64,000 nt of DNA from Bacilli bacterium (GTDB taxonomy: Bacteria > Bacillota_I > Bacilli_A > RF39 > UBA660), in NCBI GenBank assembly GCA_900768815.1, contig CAAGEE010000014.1, positions 35,020-99,019 on the forward strand. Reading direction: 5' to 3'. Below are positions 17,123 to 25,271 of the stretch, piece by piece (positions within the stretch are counted from its first letter, which is position 1; every line of letters starts with the position of its first letter). The notes under the pieces were generated by a model. The model was not told the origin of the DNA. It saw only the letters and a list, made by a program, of their open reading frames with translations, and searched no databases. The translations under genes were made by a program, and so were the position numbers.

Positions 17123-17797
17123 ATGAAAAGTGCTAAATTAATAGATATTTTTAAGCAAGGTCATATAGTTATTCCTCTTTTTTTATTACAACATTATAAA
17201 GATTTAAAACTGGAGATAAATGAATTTATATTTTTAATGTACTTATATTCTTTAGGTAATAAGTTCTTATTTGATCCTAGTAAGTTTGCCAGTGACTTAA
17301 ATTTAGAGTTAAAAGATGTTATGAATTATATTGGTCTTCTTAGTGATAAAAAGTTTATTAGTGTTGATGTTATGAAGAATGAGAAAGGGCTTATGGAGGA
17401 AGTTGTTTTACTAGATGGTTTTTATAATAAACTTTCTTTAATAACGATGGATCAAGTTAATCAGGTTTCTAAGAGTGAAAATTCTAATATTTTTGAGATT
17501 ATTGAGAAAGAATTTGGGAGAACTCTTAGTCCTATTGAGTATGAAATTATTAAGGCTTGGCTTGATAATGATATGAGTGAAGAGCTTATTAAAGAAGCTA
17601 TTAAAGAAGCTACTTTTAATGGGGTTTCTAATCTAAGATATATTGATAAAATTTTATATGAATGGGGAAAAGCTGGTATTAAGACAGCTCAGGATGTTGA
17701 AAATAATCGTAAGAAAAGGGCTAAGGTTAGAGAAGAGAGTACTAGTGATGTTAGTATTGATGATATAGTTGATTGGGACTGGTTTGATGATGAATAG
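17123..17797 (+). CDS. dnaD: DnaD-family replication initiation protein
   Basis: DnaD helps load the replicative helicase during chromosome initiation and restart. The 224-residue product has a winged-helix N-terminal domain (about residues 1-95) and the DnaD C-terminal helical domain (about 118-190), with EIIKAWLDNDMSEELIKEAI and YIDKILYEWGKAGIKT. ATG 17123 has GGGAGG at 8 nt; the ATG at 17117 is too close to it. The stop overlaps the start of nth, the same dnaD-nth order as in Bacillus. Confidence 0.92.
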   Translation: MKSAKLIDIFKQGHIVIPLFLLQHYKDLKLEINEFIFLMYLYSLGNKFLFDPSKFASDLNLELKDVMNYIGLLSDKKFISVDVMKNEKGLMEEVVLLDGFYNKLSLITMDQVNQVSKSENSNIFEIIEKEFGRTLSPIEYEIIKAWLDNDMSEELIKEAIKEATFNGVSNLRYIDKILYEWGKAGIKTAQDVENNRKKRAKVREESTSDVSIDDIVDWDWFDDE

Positions 17798-18401
17798 TAT
17801 TTCTAGTTATTTGGATTATTTGTTTCCTAATCCAAAGTGTGAATTGTTATATAATAATGATTATCAGTTATTGATTGCAATTGTTTTAAGTGCTCAATCT
17901 ACTGATAAAAGGGTTAACTCTGTTACTCCAATTCTTTTTGACAAATATAAGTCTTTAGAGGCCTTAAAACTGGCTTCTCTTGTTGATGTTGAGTCTATTA
18001 TTAGACCAGTAGGTTCTTATCATAAAAAAGCCTCATATGTCATAGGAATAGCTAAAATATTGGTTGATGAATATGATGGTGTTGTTCCTACTGATAGGGA
18101 AGCTTTAGAGAAGATGCCTGGTGTTGGTAGGAAGACTGTTAATGTATTTTTAAGTGAGTTTTATAATATTCCTGCTATTGCAGTTGATACGCATGTTGAA
18201 AGGGTTTCTAAGAGATTGAAGTTAGCTTATGCTAAAGATAATGTTTTAACTATTGAGAAAAAATTAATGAAAAAGTTTCCTAAGGAGGAATGGGGGAAAA
18301 GACACTTACAGTTAGTTTTATTTGGTCGATATTATTGTAAAGCTGTTAAACCACTTTGTGAGGCTTGTAAATTAAAAGATATATGCAGAAAAAAATACTA
18401 G
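17787..18401 (+). CDS. nth: Endonuclease III
   Basis: This base-excision repair glycosylase/AP lyase removes oxidised pyrimidines. The helix-hairpin-helix MPGVGRKTVN holds the catalytic Lys, and VDTHVERV holds the catalytic Asp. The four Cys of the iron-sulfur cluster are present near the C-terminus in the pattern C-x6-C-x2-C-x5-C. It overlaps the end of dnaD by 11 nt. Start choice between ATG 17787 and 17790 is uncertain; an upstream ATG at 17769 is less likely because family N-termini begin shortly before YLDYLFP. Confidence 0.93.
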   Translation: MMNSISSYLDYLFPNPKCELLYNNDYQLLIAIVLSAQSTDKRVNSVTPILFDKYKSLEALKLASLVDVESIIRPVGSYHKKASYVIGIAKILVDEYDGVVPTDREALEKMPGVGRKTVNVFLSEFYNIPAIAVDTHVERVSKRLKLAYAKDNVLTIEKKLMKKFPKEEWGKRHLQLVLFGRYYCKAVKPLCEACKLKDICRKKY

Positions 18402-18428
18402 TTAGAAATAACTAGTATTTTTGTTTAT
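18393..18428. terminator. Bidirectional terminator between nth and the PBP gene
   Basis: A perfect 12-bp stem (18393-18404 with 18409-18420) with a GAAA tetraloop contains the nth stop codon in its 5' arm. A-runs and T-runs on either side allow use in both directions. Confidence 0.9.
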
Positions 18429-18432
18429 ATTT

Positions 18433-21354
18433 TTATGGTGTTTCAGATTCTTGTTCTTTTGTTACATTTATGCTTGTAGTTAAAGTTTCTGTTTTATTTC
18501 TATATTTTATTGTACAAGTTATTTTTTGTCTTCCAGCAAGTGTTATTTCATTTGGTGTACATTGTTCGATTGTTGCACTTACGGTAGAACCATTATTTTT
18601 TACTATGAAATCACTTGTTGATAACGTTAATGTTCCTGTTAGTGCTGGAATAGTAGTTGAACCTGTATATTGTAATTCTAAATCGTCTATTGTTTCTTCT
18701 TCTAGTTTATATGTTGCTGACTCGCTTTTTATTCCTGAATAACTCTTATATGTTGCGATTACACGGTATGTTCCATATGGATTTGATGGTGGTGTATATG
18801 TAAATGATGTTTTTTCTGTAAATCCTATTAGAGTAGAACCAAAGTAGATGTTATAACCAAATGTACCATAATTTTTATCATCAATACCTGATGTTGATAC
18901 TGCTTTCCAAGAAAGATTTACTTTCTTTGTAACTTTGTTGTATGAAGCTTCAAAGTCTTCTGGAGCAGCTAGTTTTTCTTCAACATAAGTTTCTTCTGGA
19001 GCATATTCTTTTTTGAAGTATTCGTATACAACGTTTCCAGTATATGAACCAGCTAATTTTGGTGGATTTGTTCCCATTACAACGCCAACTTTAACAACAC
19101 TATCGGGCTGTTTAAATACTTCTCTGTTTGATTCCATAGCCCCTGAATTTACTAGAGCATTGAATATTTTATCTTTTTGAACAGATGCTGGTATGTTATG
19201 TAAACAGTATTCACTATCTATAAAGTCATAACCATACCATAGACCAACTACTGTTTTTGTTGAATAACCGATTATCCAAGAATCTCTGATTGCATCCCAT
19301 GGTAAGTTCTTAGATTCCATTATTTTACTATCGTAGTTTGTAGTACCGGTCTTTCTAGCAACATTAACTGGATTTCCACCATTTAAGTTAACGTCTTGTA
19401 GAACACTGGAAATCATAAATGCTGTTGCTTCAGACATAGCTTTTCTTTTTACAATATAATTATCTGAATTATGTTCTTTTGTCTCATTATTTGATTTATA
19501 TACTATTTTGCTAACACTATATGGTTCATTATAATATCCACCATTTGAGAATGCGGCATAAGCAGCACTCATTTGTAATGGATTAGTTCCAGTGAAGGCA
19601 CCAATTGAGTGTGCTTCATGGATTCTTGTTGGCTCTTCAGTTTTTCCGTCTTTATTAACGCATTTCATATTGTTTGGATTATATGAATAACCTGTTGAGC
19701 ATACTTCTGGTTTCATTCCTAAATTTGAAACAAACTCAAGAATTTTTTTGTTATCTACTTGTTGGAAAGCTTTTAGTGCAGGAATATTTCTTGAGTAAGC
19801 AAGTGAATTACGTAAGGTTAATGTTCCTAAATAGCTACCATCCCAGTTTTGAATTGAACGGCCATTTGAATAAGTATATGGTTCATCTTCAAATAGTGTA
19901 TATGTTGACCAGTTATTATATTCTATACCTGGACCATAATCGAATAATGGTTTTGCGGTAGAACCTGGTTGTCTTTTGTTTTTTGTTGCATAATTCCATT
20001 GGCCTTTTTTATTAGCTGAACGATCACCTATGTTACGACCATTTCCAATAGCAAGTATTTTACCTGTTTGTGAATCTAGTACGGCAACACCGGCTTGTAC
20101 TTTATCATTTATCCAAGTGTAACTTTCTCCATTCATTACACTATTTACACCATCTTGTTTTGATCTATCTAAGTTTGTATGGACGATTAATGGAGTGGTG
20201 TAAGGATTTACATCGTATTTTTCGTTTAATTCTTCAACTACTGTATCTATGTATCCACTATATTTATGGTTTGATGTTTTTCCAGATTTATCGGTTAAAG
20301 CAGATACTGGAATACTATTTGCTATTTTTTCTTCTTCTGCAGTTATGTATCCATGTCTTTTCATTAAATATAAAACAGTTTTTCTTCTTGCTTCTGAGCG
20401 TTCTGGATAAATTGTTGGACTATAGTAAACTGGAGATTTAAACATTCCAGCTAAGGTTGCTGCTTCACTTAGGTTAAGTTCGCTTACACTTTTTCCAAAG
20501 TAAGTTTCGGAAGCTTCTTGAACTCCGTAAATGTTACCACCTAGATAATGGTTATTTACATAAAATTCAATAATTTGTTCTTTTGTATAATCTTTTTCAA
20601 TTTTAAATATTGCTAAATAAATATCTTCAAATTTACGTATAATACCTTTTATACCTTCTGTGGCATAGGCATTAGTTAAACTGTTTTTGACAACTTGCAT
20701 GGTTAATGTTGAAGCACCACCGGCATTTGAACCCTTATGTAGGAGTTTTTGTGCTACTTGTCCTATTGATGCTTTTATGAATCGTGGAGCATCAAATCCA
20801 TTATGTTGGAAATATCTTGAATCTTCTGTTGCTATGATGGCATCAATTAGGACTTCTGGTAATTCATCATAAGTAACTTTTTCACGCATTTCACTACCAA
20901 GTTTTGCATATTCTTCACCGTTAATATCTAAGAATACACTGTTTTCTTGGGTTTCAAGTTTTGAAACTATATATTTTGGATCAGCATTTATCTTAATGAA
21001 TATTAAGAATATTGTAAATCCTACTAAACAAATTATGCCAATAGATAGAATTATCATTAATATTATTTTAATTGTTTTTCTTGTCTTTTTGCCTTCTTTG
21101 CATTTATCTAGTAGTTTAGCAACACCAATGATTATTGCTATACCAAAACCTGTTAGTAGAGCAAAGAATGTACCTAAAGTGAAGTAAGCTAATAGTACTA
21201 TTATGATAAATGATATTAGTAATATTAATTTTATTTTATTTTCTTCTTTAGAGTTAATAACAATTCTTTTTTTTATATTTTTTGTATTTGTACTTTTTTT
21301 AGTAGTGCCTTTCTTATTACTAGGTCGTCTTCCTTTTATTTCTTTTTTCTGCAT
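18433..21354 (-). CDS. Class A penicillin-binding protein (PBP1A-type) with C-terminal beta domains
   Basis: This bifunctional enzyme polymerises and crosslinks peptidoglycan. The 973-residue product has a basic cytosolic N-terminus, about three hydrophobic helices (within residues 45-125), a GT51 transglycosylase domain with the catalytic ATEDSRYFQHNGFD, and a transpeptidase domain with the SxxK serine in GSTAKP, SRN as the second motif and KTGTT as the third. After about residue 800 it carries a fibronectin type III-like domain and a second Ig-like domain ending in Thr/Glu-rich sequence. ATG 21354 follows TTGGAGG at 9 nt and lies one base after the recU stop. The recU-ponA pairing is typical for Bacilli. 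Confidence 0.93.
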   Translation of the reverse strand: MQKKEIKGRRPSNKKGTTKKSTNTKNIKKRIVINSKEENKIKLILLISFIIIVLLAYFTLGTFFALLTGFGIAIIIGVAKLLDKCKEGKKTRKTIKIILMIILSIGIICLVGFTIFLIFIKINADPKYIVSKLETQENSVFLDINGEEYAKLGSEMREKVTYDELPEVLIDAIIATEDSRYFQHNGFDAPRFIKASIGQVAQKLLHKGSNAGGASTLTMQVVKNSLTNAYATEGIKGIIRKFEDIYLAIFKIEKDYTKEQIIEFYVNNHYLGGNIYGVQEASETYFGKSVSELNLSEAATLAGMFKSPVYYSPTIYPERSEARRKTVLYLMKRHGYITAEEEKIANSIPVSALTDKSGKTSNHKYSGYIDTVVEELNEKYDVNPYTTPLIVHTNLDRSKQDGVNSVMNGESYTWINDKVQAGVAVLDSQTGKILAIGNGRNIGDRSANKKGQWNYATKNKRQPGSTAKPLFDYGPGIEYNNWSTYTLFEDEPYTYSNGRSIQNWDGSYLGTLTLRNSLAYSRNIPALKAFQQVDNKKILEFVSNLGMKPEVCSTGYSYNPNNMKCVNKDGKTEEPTRIHEAHSIGAFTGTNPLQMSAAYAAFSNGGYYNEPYSVSKIVYKSNNETKEHNSDNYIVKRKAMSEATAFMISSVLQDVNLNGGNPVNVARKTGTTNYDSKIMESKNLPWDAIRDSWIIGYSTKTVVGLWYGYDFIDSEYCLHNIPASVQKDKIFNALVNSGAMESNREVFKQPDSVVKVGVVMGTNPPKLAGSYTGNVVYEYFKKEYAPEETYVEEKLAAPEDFEASYNKVTKKVNLSWKAVSTSGIDDKNYGTFGYNIYFGSTLIGFTEKTSFTYTPPSNPYGTYRVIATYKSYSGIKSESATYKLEEETIDDLELQYTGSTTIPALTGTLTLSTSDFIVKNNGSTVSATIEQCTPNEITLAGRQKITCTIKYRNKTETLTTSINVTKEQESETP

Positions 21355-21355
21355 T

Positions 21356-21925
21356 TTATATACCTCCAATAATTTTATCGACTATTTTAAGATAGTCTAT
21401 ACTTGGTGCATAACCATCCTTTATTAAATATGCATTTTTTCTTAAGTATGCTATTGGTATTGATTCTCTATTACTATTTTCAATGAACTCTGTTAACTGT
21501 CTTGCCATTAACAGATATGTTTCATTTAGCGTAGTGAATCTAATTATTAAAAAGGCTATACCTCCGTGTCTATATATATTTTTCAAATGTTGTATTTGAT
21601 GAGGATGAATATTTCTTAGTGAGAATGAAGTTTTATTTTTTGTTTCTTTGGCTTCAAAATCAACATATTTTCCTTTATAAATACCATTGTAATCTGTTGT
21701 AGATGGTATTGTAAAAAAAGCTTGAGTAATTACAGCTTTATCTCTAGATGGATAATTAACTTTTGTTATTTTTATGGGAGTGGGCTTTTTATAAATATAG
21801 GCCTTATCAATACTTGCATAATATTCATTGGTTGAATTAAGGTCATTTTCAAGTCGCATTCCACGATTACCAAAGTTGATTTCGTGATTGGTATTTTTTT
21901 TTGTAATTCCATTTGGGTAGTTCAT
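21356..21925 (-). CDS. recU: Holliday junction resolvase RecU
   Basis: RecU cleaves Holliday junctions and modulates RecA in Firmicutes. GNRGMRLENDLN near residue 20 and the nuclease core YVDFEAKETKNKTSF with HPHQIQHL are diagnostic. The 189-residue product has the normal length. ATG 21925 is preferred over an in-frame GTG just upstream, since AGGTG lies 5 nt before it. It is the first gene of the recU-PBP operon; TATAAT on the minus strand at 21948-21943 is the likely minus-10 box. Confidence 0.93.
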   Translation of the reverse strand: MNYPNGITKKNTNHEINFGNRGMRLENDLNSTNEYYASIDKAYIYKKPTPIKITKVNYPSRDKAVITQAFFTIPSTTDYNGIYKGKYVDFEAKETKNKTSFSLRNIHPHQIQHLKNIYRHGGIAFLIIRFTTLNETYLLMARQLTEFIENSNRESIPIAYLRKNAYLIKDGYAPSIDYLKIVDKIIGGI

Positions 21926-21942
21926 CACATCACCTATTGTTT

Positions 21943-21948
21943 ATTATA
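21943..21948 (-). promoter_or_regulatory. Minus-10 box of the recU promoter
   Basis: TATAAT on the minus strand lies 18 nt before the recU start. No clear minus-35 box is present at 17 nt. Confidence 0.45.
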
Positions 21949-22068
21949 CTATATTGTTTATAATTTTTCTATAAAATTAATATATTTTTTCTTGTGTTTT
22001 TTTTAGCTTTTTATGTCGAATTTATGATTAATTTTAATTTTTGTATTATTATGGTGTTGGTGAAGAAA

Positions 22069-22191
22069 ATGAACAATTTTGAAATAATGGTAGTATTTGA
22101 TAAAATGATTGATGATACAAGGGAAATTATGATTAATACAAAATTATCTTATGCGATAAATCGGTTAATAATTGACAAAAACAGCCAATAA
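22069..22191 (+). CDS. Possible 40-residue protein upstream of gpsB
   Basis: ATG 22069 is preceded by TTGGTGAAG at a proper distance and by TATTAT (22044-22049). The product (MNNFEIMVVFDKMIDDTREI onward) is charged, with likely helices, and no membrane segment. It is divergent from recU. The gpsB promoter lies in its last codons. No family is recognised, and it may be a chance frame. Confidence 0.4.
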   Translation: MNNFEIMVVFDKMIDDTREIMINTKLSYAINRLIIDKNSQ

Positions 22192-22200
22192 TGACATAAT
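22172..22200 (+). promoter_or_regulatory. Sigma-A promoter for gpsB and probably rnpB
   Basis: TTGACA (22172-22177), a 17-nt spacer and CATAAT (22195-22200) match the vegetative consensus well. As rnpB begins right at the gpsB stop with no promoter of its own visible, this promoter probably drives both. Confidence 0.85.
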
Positions 22201-22225
22201 ATTACTGTAAGGGATTGGTGATTAT

Positions 22226-22579
22226 ATGTATCAAAATAAAATTACACTTAAACCACAAGATATTTTAGAAAAAGAATTTAAAATTGATACTCGTGGTTAT
22301 CGTTTAAAAGAGGTCGATCAATTTCTTGATGTAATTATTGGTGATTATGAACAATTCTTTAGTATAATAAATAATTTAGAGAAGGAAAAAGCTGATTTAA
22401 TGGCTGAAATTGTTAATTTAAAGCAGGAACTTAGAAACTCTAAATTAAGTATGGAAGTTGTGCGTAATAGCAGTGAAAATCCTGAAGTTTCGAATGTTGA
22501 TGTTATTAGAAGATTATCACAACTTGAAAAAATGGTTTATGCTAATATGAGAGATAAAGAGGGTAGAGATAACAATTAA
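22226..22579 (+). CDS. gpsB: Cell division protein GpsB (DivIVA family)
   Basis: GpsB binds penicillin-binding proteins and EzrA and shuttles the wall-synthesis machinery between division site and side wall. The N-terminal DivIVA-like domain (about residues 1-65) has ITLKPQDILEKEFK and RGYRLKEVDQFLDVIIGDYE, followed by a coiled coil and a short C-terminal helical part, for 117 residues. GGTGAT precedes the ATG. EzrA and the PBP are both encoded in this window. The gpsB-rnpB order matches Bacillus. Confidence 0.93.
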   Translation: MYQNKITLKPQDILEKEFKIDTRGYRLKEVDQFLDVIIGDYEQFFSIINNLEKEKADLMAEIVNLKQELRNSKLSMEVVRNSSENPEVSNVDVIRRLSQLEKMVYANMRDKEGRDNN

Positions 22580-22926
22580 TATATAGACAAACGCTGGGAT
22601 TCTTGAGATCCTTGAGGAAAGTCCATGCTCGCACAGTCTGAGATGGCTGTAGTGTTCATTCTTAGGGAAAAAATAACCTAAGGTAGTACTTGTACTAACG
22701 GCGGATACTATATCTAAGTCTTTGATATGATATAGTCCATAAAGTGCCACAGTGACGAATTCTTTGGAAACAGAGAAGTGAAACGAGGTAAACCCAATGA
22801 GCGAGAAACCCAAATTTTGGTAGGGGAGCTCCATTTTCGAGAAATGAATTGAAGTGGAGACCAGTAATGGTAGATAAATGTTTGTCGCTTAGGAAACTAA
22901 GAACAGAACATGGCTTATTTATATTA
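22580..22926 (+). ncRNA. rnpB: RNase P RNA, Bacillus (B) type
   Basis: RNase P RNA is the catalytic part of the enzyme that matures tRNA 5' ends. The conserved P4 region begins with GAGGAAAGTCCATGCTCGCA (about 22613) and closes with ACAGAACATGGCTTAT (from 22902). AAAGTGCCACAGTGACGAA (22741 on), GAAACGAGGTAAACCC and GAGCGAGAAACCCAAATTTT are typical of the B type. The ends (AATATA near 22580 and TATATT near 22920) can pair as P1, so the exact ends are estimates. At about 345 nt it is shorter than the 401 nt of Bacillus. Confidence 0.95.
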
Positions 22927-22953
22927 TTTGTTAATAATTTGTGAGGTGTTAAT

Positions 22954-23445
22954 GTGAAAGAGTTAGGCGATTATTTGAAGCGGACTCGTATTAGTAATGG
23001 AGTTAGCTTAGCCGAGGCAGCAGAGGATTTAGATCTTTCGACAGTACAACTCGAAAATATAGAATCAGGAAATATTAAGGCTTTTAAAGATGTTTATGAT
23101 TTGAAAGAGGATGTAAGACAATATGCAAAGTATTTAGGACTTAATCCAGAGAAAGTTATTGATGAATTCAATGGTTTTTTATTCGAACATACATCTAAAA
23201 TTTCTTTAGACGATATTAAAATGGCTCAAAAGAAAATGGAAGAAGAGGAAAAAAAAGTTTCTTCTCCTTATACTAAGGAATATAAAAAGAAAATTGGCCC
23301 TTGGCCGTTTATATTTGTTGTAGTGTTTATTTTAGTTCTTTTTGTTGTACTATATTTAGTTATTAGTACAATTAATAAAGCACCTGAGAGAAGTTCTGAA
23401 TTAATGTCATTTGAAAGAGAGGTATGTAGTTATGAATTTGCCTAA
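22954..23445 (+). CDS. RodZ-like helix-turn-helix membrane protein
   Basis: The 163-residue product has an N-terminal HTH_25-type domain (about residues 1-70, LKRTRISNGVSLAEAAEDLDLS), a Lys/Glu linker and one transmembrane helix (about 117-140, FIFVVVFILVLFVVLYLVI), with a short outside tail. It resembles RodZ/YmfM, which links MreB to the elongation machinery, but lacks the outer beta domain. The GTG start has GAGGTG 5 nt upstream. It overlaps pgsA by 14 nt, and the rodZ-pgsA-recA order is that of Bacillus with cinA missing. Confidence 0.85.
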   Translation: MKELGDYLKRTRISNGVSLAEAAEDLDLSTVQLENIESGNIKAFKDVYDLKEDVRQYAKYLGLNPEKVIDEFNGFLFEHTSKISLDDIKMAQKKMEEEEKKVSSPYTKEYKKKIGPWPFIFVVVFILVLFVVLYLVISTINKAPERSSELMSFEREVCSYEFA

Positions 23446-24043
23446 TAAACTTACTGTTTTGAGGTTGGTTTTATCTGTTGTTGTTATTATTTTACTAGTT
23501 TTTCCATTTTATGCTATAGGAATACAATTTCCACAATATAATATTTCTGGAATTTCTTCACCTGTAGAGTTACAATATCTTATTGCTGGAGTTATATTTA
23601 TAATTGCTAGTCTAACTGATTTTCTAGATGGTTATATTGCACGTAAATATGATTTAATTACTGATACTGGTAAGATGTTAGATGCTATTGCTGATAAAGT
23701 TTTGGTTAATTCCGTTTTAATTATTTTAGCGGCACATGGTTTTATAAATGAAATAATTCCAGTTATTATTGTTTTAAGAGATATCGTAGTTAATGCTATA
23801 AAGATGGAAGCTGCAGGTAAAGGTAAAGTAGTAGCAGCAATTGGTTCCGGAAAGATAAAGACAGCATCTTTGATGGTTGGTATAGTTTTAACTTTCTTTT
23901 ATAATATGCCATTTGAATTTATTGGTATTAGTGTAAATGAATTTTTATTATACTTTGCGTGTGTTATGTCTATTATTTCGGCTTGTCAATACTTTGCTAT
24001 GAATAAAAGTTTAATTTTTCCAAAAAAAGAAATTGAAGACTAG
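23432..24043 (+). CDS. pgsA: CDP-diacylglycerol-glycerol-3-phosphate 3-phosphatidyltransferase
   Basis: PgsA makes phosphatidylglycerophosphate, the first committed step to phosphatidylglycerol and cardiolipin. The CDP-alcohol phosphotransferase motif DGx2ARx8Gx3Dx3D is complete in DGYIARKYDLITDTGKMLDA and the following residues. The 203-residue product begins MNLPNKLTVLRLVLS, the usual N-terminus, which fixes ATG 23432 against an upstream ATG at 23411. Several transmembrane helices are visible. GAGAGG upstream lies within the end of the rodZ-like gene. Confidence 0.95.
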   Translation: MNLPNKLTVLRLVLSVVVIILLVFPFYAIGIQFPQYNISGISSPVELQYLIAGVIFIIASLTDFLDGYIARKYDLITDTGKMLDAIADKVLVNSVLIILAAHGFINEIIPVIIVLRDIVVNAIKMEAAGKGKVVAAIGSGKIKTASLMVGIVLTFFYNMPFEFIGISVNEFLLYFACVMSIISACQYFAMNKSLIFPKKEIED

Positions 24044-24051
24044 TATAAATT

Positions 24052-24082
24052 AAAAAAAACCTTTTGATATAAGGGTTTTTTC
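24052..24082 (+). terminator. Intrinsic terminator after pgsA
   Basis: A 9-bp stem with one T-G pair around a TTGATATA loop (24056-24080) is followed by T-rich sequence. Confidence 0.65.
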
Positions 24083-24114
24083 TTTTTGAGTAAATATATT
24101 AAATGAATCATACA

Positions 24115-24126
24115 AAACATTTGTTC
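24115..24126 (+). promoter_or_regulatory. Putative LexA (SOS) box of recA
   Basis: AAACATTTGTTC matches the Bacillus SOS core GAAC-N4-GTTC at 7 of 8 defined bases. It ends 10 nt before the recA minus-35 box, a position used for LexA control. lexA is not in the window. Confidence 0.55.
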
Positions 24127-24136
24127 GTAAAAAGTG

Positions 24137-24165
24137 TTGCAATTTATTTTTAATTATTATACAAT
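24137..24165 (+). promoter_or_regulatory. Sigma-A promoter for recA
   Basis: TTGCAA (24137-24142), a 17-nt spacer and TACAAT (24160-24165) precede the recA Shine-Dalgarno AGGAGG. Confidence 0.8.
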
Positions 24166-24200
24166 AATGTTGTAAGTTATTTAACTAGGAGGCAAACTAT

Positions 24201-25238
24201 ATGAAAACGGTTAATAAAGAAGTGTCTAAAGATAAAGCTTTAGAACAAGTCATGAATGATATTGAAAAACAATTTGGTAAAGGTTCAATAATGAAATTAG
24301 GGGATAAGGAACATATGAAAGTTGATGTTTGTTCCTCTGGTTGTTTATCTTTAGATATTGCTCTTGGAGTTGGTGGTTATCCAAGAGGCAGAATTATTGA
24401 AATATATGGTCCAGAATCATCAGGTAAAACTACTTTTGCTTTGCAGGCTATTGCTGAACATCAAAAGTTAGGTGGAAGAGCAGCATTTATTGATGCCGAG
24501 CATGCACTTGATCCAGTTTACGCTGAAAGGCTTGGTGTTGACATTGATGAGTTACTACTATCACAACCTGATACTGGTGAACAAGCATTAGAGATTTGTG
24601 ATGCTTTAGTTCGAAGTGAGGCAGTTAGTATTATAGTTATTGATTCTGTTGCAGCTTTGGTTCCACAAGCAGAGATTGATGGTGAAATGGGTGATTCTCA
24701 TGTTGGTTTACAAGCAAGACTTATGTCTCAGGCTTTAAGAAAGTTGTCTGGCACGATTAATAAAACTAATACAACATGTATTTTTATAAATCAATTACGT
24801 GAAAAGGTAGGAGTTATGTTTGGTAATCCTGAAACTACTCCTGGTGGAAGAGCTTTAAAATTTTATTCTTCAATTAGACTAGATATTCGTCGTAATGAGC
24901 AGTTAAAAATGGGTGATGGTATAGTGGGTAATAAAACAACTATAAAAGTAGTTAAAAATAAGGTTGCTCCGCCATTTAAGACAGCTGTTGTTGATATTAT
25001 GTATGGTGAAGGAGTTTCACGAGAGGGTGAAATTATTGATTTAGGAGTAGAGGCTGGAATTGTTGAGAAGACTGGAGCTTGGTATTCTTATAAAGGTGAA
25101 AAATTAGGACAGGGTAAAGAAAATGTTAAATTATTATTGAAAGAAAATTTAGAATTACGTGATGAAATAGAACAAAAAGTGCGTGAATATTATGATATTG
25201 CTTTACCGAAGAAAGAAGATACTTCATCTAAAAAATAA
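24201..25238 (+). CDS. recA: Recombinase RecA
   Basis: RecA forms filaments on single-stranded DNA, performs strand exchange and activates LexA self-cleavage. The 345-residue product has Walker A GPESSGKT at residues 70-77, the IDAEHALD segment, loop L1 around LMSQALRKL and loop L2 around FGNPETTPGGRALKFY. The Lys-rich C-terminus is usual. No intein or frameshift is present. AGGAGG precedes the ATG, and a putative SOS box lies upstream of the promoter. Confidence 0.98.
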   Translation: MKTVNKEVSKDKALEQVMNDIEKQFGKGSIMKLGDKEHMKVDVCSSGCLSLDIALGVGGYPRGRIIEIYGPESSGKTTFALQAIAEHQKLGGRAAFIDAEHALDPVYAERLGVDIDELLLSQPDTGEQALEICDALVRSEAVSIIVIDSVAALVPQAEIDGEMGDSHVGLQARLMSQALRKLSGTINKTNTTCIFINQLREKVGVMFGNPETTPGGRALKFYSSIRLDIRRNEQLKMGDGIVGNKTTIKVVKNKVAPPFKTAVVDIMYGEGVSREGEIIDLGVEAGIVEKTGAWYSYKGEKLGQGKENVKLLLKENLELRDEIEQKVREYYDIALPKKEDTSSKK

Positions 25239-25271
25239 TCTATTTACATATACTGTTGTGGAGGTTACATT

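Noticed and set aside
20070..20441. 123-codon frame opposite the PBP gene
   Set aside because: It runs within the conserved penicillin-binding protein on the other strand; the Leu/Tyr/His-rich product is a shadow.
22517..22834. 105-codon frame opposite gpsB and rnpB
   Set aside because: It overlaps RNase P RNA and has no homology I can see.
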